A stretch of 64,000 bases of DNA from Phoronis australis. Taxonomy: Eukaryota; Phoronida; Phoronidae. Each line of letters opens with the position of its first letter. The stretch's first letter is position 1. The notes beneath the pieces are model-generated. The model searched no databases, was not told where the DNA came from, and worked only from the letters and a program-made list of their open reading frames with translations. Position numbers and translations under genes: made by a program. Positions 56,260 through 64,000 of this stretch are shown piece after piece. The DNA is taken from positions 855,895 to 919,894 of the forward strand of contig NMRA01000089.1 of NCBI GenBank assembly GCA_002633005.1, read 5' to 3'.

Positions 56260-59200
56260 AACGGCCTCCAGGTGTCGCTACTTGGCTCCAGACCTGGAAA
56301 AACACTCCTCTGATAAGAGTCCATGTATTACAATGCAAGAGTCTGACAATGACCCTAGCAATGTCATCGTCGGTGAAGCTTGAAGATGCGGCCCTCTCAT
56401 TCTAGTTTACTTGAACTAAAATGGCTTGCTACTAAGTGAAATTCTAGTTCACTGTACTGGTGTTCCTAGTGCCCGTCAACTAGATAGTGGCTAGTGCGCT
56501 ATTAGTTGCTAACTGCAAGCTGTTAGCTAGTATAGCACAGGAAAGGTAGTTGTAATTTAGAGACAGTTGGCTGGGGCAATATTGAGGAAAGGTTTGAAAC
56601 TTTGTGCTTATCATGTTGCGAGTAGATAATCAAAAAGGGACATTCTTTTGATCCCTGGTTGTATAGCATTTCTAACCATGTTTGTTTTGTATTTTTGGTG
56701 GTTTGGTTGTAAAATGATCTCATTTTTCAGTGCATAAGATATTTTGTGGTTATTCACTTGGTGAATTAATATTTATAATTATTGTGGTTTATAACACTCT
56801 TACAGCTTCAATGTAGATCTGCATGTGTTGAACTGGGTTACTTATGAAGTAAATTTATAATAATGGTGTTTATGATTTGGATGGAAGTGAATCACTTTCT
56901 TAAATCCTGGGTTTTTGTAGGTAAAGTTTGACCGTATTGTGGTAGAAATATAGATTATATTGTATTATAGTTTATCATTTAATTACATTTTTGTTGCTTT
57001 TAAGTTGTGCCATATTTATTTCTTGCCAAAAATGTAATAATACATTATTCCTAGATTTTTCTCTTTTCTTCGCGTTGATAGTGTACATGGCTCAGTTCTT
57101 AGAGATGGTAGAAAGTGCTGGTCTGTTTATATGTAGCTATAAGTTCAAGGGAATCACCCTGGGCTTGTGGTGTTCCCAGTTTGACTGTCTATCCTTCATG
57201 GTATTAGAAACATACTCAGGATTGCTGTTAGTAGACAGAAGCATTGATGGACGTAGTCTGTTTAGTGGTAACTGGAATTGTCAAGATGTTAGATTGTATT
57301 ATATTTTGATGATCTAAAAGATATGCACTTTTGAAGTCTGGTGTAATTTCTCACACGTTTATAGTTAAAGGAGCATTTCAATGTTGTTTAGCAGTCAATG
57401 AATTCTTTACCAAGACATTTTGGGTTTTAAAAAAACGTCACCGCACTAATTCAATCACGAATCATTGGAGCATGAGTCAGTAACTCAAGTCACAGACGAT
57501 GTGTACTACGTGTTGTTTTCGAATTCGCTGTTTAAGCATTGCTCAGTCAAGTCCTATCACGGCATGGAACATTATGAGACCAATTTTTTAGCTAAAGTTG
57601 TGTCTTAGTTCATTTTTTATTTTTGGCAGCTAAGTAGTGATGAAATGCAGCTTTGAAGTATTCCACCGTAGGTATGTAACGGAGGTGTTTTCCAGTGTCA
57701 AAGTAATGGTGAAACAGTCCCATGTATTTCTTTTCTGATATTGAAAGTGTCTCCGTTCATGGCAGCACTGTATCTGTGTTGTCGTGGAAATTCGATTGAT
57801 TGGCACCTTGTAAATTGATGGAAATTATAGGTTTTTCATCGACACTGATCACACACTATATATAGTAGAAACTGTCATGGCTAGTGTCCTTGCTGGCAGT
57901 GTGCCAGTGGCTTAAATGTTTTTAGCTAAGTGCTATCGGGTCTTGGGGCCCCAGACCATGGATCTCATGTCTACAGTATTGTTTTCAAGATGTGTATATG
58001 CACTGCATCAGTACACCCTCTTTATGTATAATCATTTTCCACCTTGTGCTTGTCACTAAAAATATTCATTAGCTAATGACTTTGTACCCCAGATAAATCT
58101 CTGTGTATGCTTTCATTATCAGTTTACTTGTTTGTGAGCTTTTGATTTCATCAGATGCTTTTAACTCCGCTTGAGGAGATATTAACTTTCCCAATCGACC
58201 GTCATTAACATTTCATCATGGTTAGTGAACTCTCGAAAGCAGTTATTGATTTACACCGTAATTTTTACTAAATTTCATCAGTTTCATTTGTATTTAAACT
58301 ACTGTAGTGATCACGATAGTCTCACTGCAATAGTACGTGTAGATAGTAACATGGAGAAAACAGAGTAATTGTCTAGTAGGCATGACAGTGTACGCAACAC
58401 TCCCCCCCTCTCCCTTAAATAGTTATCCTGTAGTTCAGTGTTTCTGAGACATATAGGGTAATGGCTTCTTTGTATGTAAACTTTATGTTGCTTAGCAGCT
58501 AATCTGTCTATTTTCAACAATTTTGGGAATTTATTTTGCAAGACATGAATTGGTTATTTTTAGGAAAGTACATTTATTTAACTTATGCCTTAGTTTTCGG
58601 CTTGTTGGTTAGGATAGGTTTTCCAGTTAATGGTTTTTTCTGACACTCTAATATATAATGCAAAAGATGTAAGCTGTAAAGTTGTACTTTAGCTCCGTGA
58701 AATTGATTTGGCTATGGTACGGATATTTTGTGCAAAAAATGACATTGTTGTAAAATATTGAGGAAGCCAAGCTTCCTGGAGAGTGGGTGATAGTTTTAGT
58801 GATGCACAGTTGTTTGAAGCGAAATATTCGTCTGCTTTGTGATAACGCACTAACTCATCGTATTAACTTGCGAATGCCTATCACTGTCGCAGCAGTCGAA
58901 TATTTCGTATCAAACGTGTTGTAATGTATGCTGTTTTTGTAGCCTTAAAGGCAGCGTTACAGGGTGGTTGTTGTTATGTGTTGATCACATTTTTTATTTG
59001 GTTTTTGGCTAGGTCATGGTACAAGTATTACGCTTCGCTACAGAGCCTATATTTAGAACGCAGGGTTTATGAATTGCGTTTGAGCTTACGCAAACAGCCT
59101 TGTGGAAGGCTCAGGCTGGCCTGTTGTCTCATCTGGACTGACGAGAAACACCTGGAGAGTAGTTAAAACTGTATCTCACCTGATTTTTCTTCACGTCCCT

Positions 59201-60200
59201 GTTTTCAAGGTTAGGTTTCTAAACTCAAGTGAACACGCTTAGGCAGATTACTGAAGTCTCGTATTGTTTAAGAGTCGTGTTGTCGTGGATTAGTAAGTAC
59301 ACAGGTGCTCGAAATGTAAAATTTCTAAAAACCACTCACTTAGACTTCACTATACTGTGTTATGTGTAGTCCTAGTGTCTTAGTGTCTTGGTGGATTTTT
59401 TCATGATCTTTTTTCATTTCGAGCACATGTGAGAAAGTATATGGACTGCAGTTTGCGGACATGGTTTCAGTTGATGTTGCTCACTAAAACATTGAAGAAA
59501 TAGACTATTCACTGGTATTTTTTTGTTTTCGTTTTGTTATCCCCCCAACCACGCACACACGCACACACGCAAATACTTATATGGTTACATATTGCCATCA
59601 CTTTGTCTGGTTCAGTGTCCGCTCCATGTCTCGGATTTTGATCGTGAAGCACATGGGAGTAGTGCATTATAATGGTATCTAGAGAATGGATTGACGGATT
59701 TCGATGAAACTTGACGCATAGGTATGTGATATCAATGCGCGGGCACGATTATAGTTCGGCCAAAAATCGGATTATTTATTATTAAAAAGGGTCACTGGTT
59801 TGCGTACAACACGTCGAATCTACTCAAAAAATGAAAAGATTTGCCCGTCTCCTTAATAGAAAACTCTTAGTCAAATACGGCTAAGAACTCCGAAGCTACA
59901 GGTGAAAACGTAATTGCCAGTAGCGGGCCAACGGTAGTCGGGTCCGTCCGAAAGTTGTCATCCGTTGTCTCGTTCATCATAGAAAATAACACCTGCAAAC
60001 GTGAAGAACGCACACAATATCCGCTGATAAGTCTTTTCATGTTTTTAACATTTACTGCAAAAACAAGTGTCTAAGTACAAAATAACAAACAGAGACAGAA
60101 ATCCCCAATGGCACACGACAAACACACACACGCTCACACATTTCACCGAAAACTCTATTTCACAAACCAAGAATTTCCAAATGTTCATTTCTCATCTGCA
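56260..60200 (+). other. 3' untranslated and intergenic sequence after the RIN-like gene
   Basis: AT-rich sequence with only short chance reading frames. The 3' UTR must begin at 56260, but I could not assign a polyadenylation site with confidence. A CA-rich run lies near 59.55 kb. Between 59.68 and 60.0 kb the base composition changes (more CpG), which may mark unrelated repeat sequence next to the LINE. Confidence 0.45.
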
Positions 60201-60239
60201 TCTCGTTTTAAGAATAAAAAAATCCTGACAATCATTGGA

Positions 60240-61505
60240 AAAATAGGTCTTCTGATCCATTTTAACAATAATTATATTTTTAGAATATGAAATAAATTTC
60301 TAATTCTTTTTTGAAAAGTGTTATAGATAGAGGTTCTACATACAGTTTTCTACAACCGTTTTGGCTAAAAGAATAAATGATAAGAATCAACAGTTCATTC
60401 GCTTTTCCATTTTTTCCAATTAAATATAACAATTTTAAAATCTATCGATATATTCATTTTTGCATTAATATACATATATCAACTATTTTTCCCCAAAAGA
60501 CTTAACAAAAATGCAATCCCACAATGAATGTTCACTCCTACAAAATGTACATCGGTCAGCTGGAGAAATACCAATTCGCATTAAAAAGTTATTAGTTGCT
60601 AAAATTCTGTACACAATTCTCATTTGAAACCAACTGAGTCCAAGATTTGAGGCACAATTCAGAAAATAGAAGTTTGAAAACACAAATTCCATTCGGTCAT
60701 TGGTTTTGCAAAACCGAAGTATTTTCCCATTTTTCAAAAACCAAAAGGAATAGAAACTTCGTGTTGCGCCACAAGGAGGCGGAACAGTATCATTTTCTCT
60801 TATTACACCTCGTTTGATGTCGAAACAAACTCAAATGTTGAAACAAGCACATCCTTCCAAAAGGATTTATTTTGGACTGGGATAACATAGTTTCCTCCAC
60901 CAAACACCTTTTCAATTTCAATTTGACCCGAGTTCCGCAAAACATCTATTCATGCCGAATTGTTTTGCCCCCCTAAAATCTTTTTAACCATGTTTACTTT
61001 AAGAGCTTTAATAAACTGAACCATGTTGAGATCACATTTTTATAATTCTGAACCATTGTCTTTCGAGGAATTCTATCTTTTTTGTTACTCTAAATAAACT
61101 TAAAAATCATTTTCTCCAGTTGTTTGATAAAGTCGTCCTTCAGTGATGGGAAACTTAAGAATACAGGTGTAAGCATTAGCAATAATAAAACTTTCACCAC
61201 ACAAATTTTTTCCAGAAGACTGAGTTATCTTCTGGACCAAGAGCGTAAGATATTCTGAATATCAATAAGTTTTGCATTTAAGTTCAAACAAACCCTTTCG
61301 TCTAGATTCACACTAAATTTAATTCTCACAGTCGAATGTTCTGTTATTGACCAATTTAAAGTTTTTGAGAAAACAGGTATCCAGGTATCATACTTCATGG
61401 TTCCAAACCACATGCACTCAGTTCTTTTCAGTATTAGGTTTAAGACCGGAATACCGTTCATGTATTTTTACACTTCTTTGAATTGTAGTCTATCATCAGA
61501 ATACG
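60240..61505 (-). pseudogene. Decayed 3' half of a non-LTR (LINE) retrotransposon
   Basis: On the - strand, broken frames show YSDD near 61504-61493 (a degenerate reverse-transcriptase catalytic motif), then GLKPNTEK and TECMWFG in different frames, IQNILRSWSRR, a stretch like LLEKICVVKVLLL, KDRIPRKTMVQNYKN, and near the end VYRILATNNFLMRIGISPAD and CTFCRSEHSLWDC, the zinc-knuckle-like tail seen after LINE reverse transcriptases. The order matches the C-terminal part of LINE ORF2, resembling L1/Tx1-type elements; the clade is a guess. Several frameshifts and stops show it is inactive, and the 5' part is missing. Confidence 0.7.
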
Positions 61506-64000
61506 GTAGTCGTAGCGCCAGGCCTGGATTCCCAAACCCGGGATAATACCCACATTCTTCGCGTTGGTAGACCACGGTTTGTGCCGCTCACACTTCCCGA
61601 TTGCCTACAAAAGGTGACTCGAATTAATTAAAGTTCCTCCGAAAGAGGGTCTTTTTGAGTTGAAACTCAGCTGAAGGATCCATTTTGCAACAAAATTCTA
61701 TAGAAGGATACTTTCATTTTAATTGAGAATTGTTTTATTAAAATTAATACACTCTAAAGTGCGTATTTCTCATTAACTTCCAAATCACTAAATAAAATGT
61801 TTTATTGAAAGCAAGACCAACACTTCATCTTACGCATTTTCGTAGACTGAGGCAACAAAAGGGTCCCTTGTAACTGTTTTTATATTGTCTCAGTCTAAAA
61901 GGGGTTGGTATCCTAATAAATTTCCCAGCGGCACATCCTGCAAAAATTGAGTGCAGCACATTCTCCCCCGACCGAGAATTTTTTTTGTGTAAAAGTAGTC
62001 ATTCTACCTGTGTAGATGAGTTTGGAATACCCCGTGCATTTTTCACCGAAGCCCTCAACCAGACAGTTGGCGAGTAACTGCAATGGAAATATACATCACC
62101 AAAGGTTCAACATTTGAATCCCTTTTTGATTTGAATGTTCTAGTATGCTACTTTTCTCGAACATAAAAGTTTTAAAAGAATTTTATGCCTGATTTTCCCT
62201 TCAAGAAAAATACACGCTTCGTCGCTTCTGTAAACCAATGGCGTGTTTGTTTTAAAAACGTTAAGTAACCCTCACGGTCACTTCGCAAGGTTGATTTTTA
62301 GCTTTTGCCAAATTACAAGGAATGGCTAACTCGTGCTTTGATACCTGAGCATTCACAGACGTCAGTTATAGATTAATCATAATACGATTGAAAAGCAGCC
62401 TGCTGTCTTTTGTATTTCTCAGCAGCAGAATGCGGGCAACCTTTGTCAGCGGGCATGGCGATTATTGCGATTAAACACGAATAGACTCACATAATAAGAA
62501 TAATTTAACCGCAATGGAATTGTGCTACCGTATCGTTCTATTCGAACTTGTTAGGCGTAACAGACATTTATTGAATTTATATGGAAGTTTACAAACATTG
62601 TTTCGGACTAAAATAAAGCGTGTTATGTTCGGCTTGTTACCCCAGTACAGTAAGAATGTCAAAAACAATTACGAAACAAACGCTAGTTATATGTGAGAGG
62701 CAACGTCTGATGTAAACTAGAGATTAAGAAGTACATAAGTTTACTTCGTTGTTGTGGCTTGCTGAGAAATGAATTGTCGACTGCGTCGTTTACTGATGTC
62801 CGGGTGTCGACGATGGAGGAGTAGACCGACTTGTATAAGCGTTTAGAAATCAGTTGTCAAGTTAAACGGTAAGTGAAAAGCTGTTTTCGAACACGTGACG
62901 TTGGCGATTCAATATATTGGCGGTAAAAAGTACACGCACGTACCGCATTGGCACATTTGGTCCGAACTTTTGACAGGTCTGTTAATAAGTCCAAACCCGC
63001 CTCTGGTATCGCCTAAATTAGACCAGAGTTCGCCAATCACAAATTGGGGTGTCCAGCACCAGGGAGTCGATTACAGCCGACTACCGAGTAGGTCAGTCCT
63101 GACAGCATCGCTCACATTTTTCCATTGTATCGAATCTTTTCAACTTACACCGACGCAGCGGCACGCCAATGTGAAAACTATTGGAATTTCAGTGGTCACT
63201 CTATCAATCATGGAAAACAGTAACTCACTGCGGGAGAATGTCTCTGAACTCCCGCTGGTTGGCCGAATCTCCCACACGGTCGTCACCAACTTGTCGCCAG
63301 TGAGCTTCCAATTTTGCACTCTTTCAGGGCAGGTTGTCTTAAAGTTTTTATTCTTTCTGCGACTGTCAAGAAATTTTCAAGTTCCTTAACACATGTCACC
63401 TAGACTACCAATTCCTTGTCGGCGCACAAAACTCATCTCATACCAGTTCCATTCCTTTCACGCACACTAACGCGCACAACTTTTCGTGTCTCACGAACAC
63501 ATTACTTTGCAAATATTTTGAATATCGTAAAATAGAAATTGTCCGTGAATATTAACCAGGTTATAGAATTTCATTGAAAAAACACCGATACTTTATACTA
63601 TTACTAATCAAGTATGTAAAATTCAATTGTCACGTTCTAGCGTTCCATATTGACCCAGCTCAAGAGTAGAATTCTTTCCCTACTTGTAAGAACTACCTAG
63701 TGGTCACTATGTACATACTCCTCTTGGTGAATAGTTATGCAAATGATGTCAATTCAACTCAGTTGGAGATGGCCTGCATCTTACATTTGACAGTTCATTT
63801 CATGATTCATTTGGAAAAAATATTTTTAGTCTCCCCAAACTTTTGAGTAGACTAGAAGTATTTTTGTTTCAGCATTTTCCTAGACAATTCGCCAAACTAA
63901 ATAAGTCAATGTACGAGCATACATGTAGTCACATTCGTATTGGATTTGTTTATTGTTATCATGTCTAGTTCTAACGTGACAAATAAGCCCAATTCGGGCT
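61506..64000. other. Right end of the window, no gene supported
   Basis: From about 62.7 to 63.4 kb CpG is more frequent than elsewhere and a 164-codon + strand open frame (62895-63389) occurs, but its composition and lack of splice sites or domains do not support a protein. It could be the promoter or leader of a neighbouring gene. The remainder is AT-rich. Confidence 0.4.

Noticed and set aside
61850-62040. Sm-site-like AATTTTTG on the - strand, possible small nuclear RNA
   Set aside because: The surrounding sequence does not match the conserved parts of U1, U2, U4, U5 or U6 that I know.
62895-63389. 164-codon + strand open frame
   Set aside because: No recognisable domain and no partner exons; composition is not protein-like enough. 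Kept only as a CpG-richer region.

Overview
This window is animal nuclear DNA, probably from an invertebrate. Long AT-rich introns with GT-AG sites, decayed repeats and one dominant multi-exon gene are seen; there are no operons or bacterial signals. I cannot name the species. One assembly gap of Ns (15861-16657) is present, bordered by G-rich and C-rich low-complexity sequence.

The main gene lies on the + strand. I could join fourteen coding exons, with matching splice phases, from an ATG at 18819 to a stop at 56257-56259. They give a 1665-residue protein of the RIN / Sprint family (Ras-binding guanine-nucleotide exchange factor for Rab5-type GTPases). The order is a 334-residue Ser/Glu-rich N-terminal part, an SH2 domain, a large disordered linker carried almost entirely by one 2400-nt exon, a RIN-homology region, a VPS9 catalytic domain and a C-terminal Ras-association domain. 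The untranslated 5' end begins upstream, and two short upstream ORFs overlap the main start.

Upstream of the gene (3315-8792) is a complete 5.5-kb DNA transposon-like element. It has GGSCCTTTCATAYT terminal inverted repeats and two genes pointing toward each other from the two ends. The right gene is an apparently intact three-exon gene for a 249-residue protein with the cysteine/histidine-rich domain otherwise known as the P2X7 intracellular (ballast) domain. The left gene is a broken THAP-domain gene. The same sequence box lies just before both start codons. No recognisable transposase was found, and two tRNA-derived SINE-like insertions and a foldback repeat sit inside it. This is the most unusual thing in the window.

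The introns carry further mobile debris: a foldback element at 13.16-13.96 kb whose core recurs inverted at 23.8 kb, a hairpin MITE-like element at 28.0-28.4 kb, a G-run/C-run repeat at 24.4 kb, several short tandem repeats and microsatellites, and an antisense coding-like exon at 34.85-35.06 kb. Downstream of the RIN gene, 60.2-61.5 kb holds the decayed 3' half of a LINE on the - strand. The last 2.5 kb is richer in CpG but shows no gene I can support.
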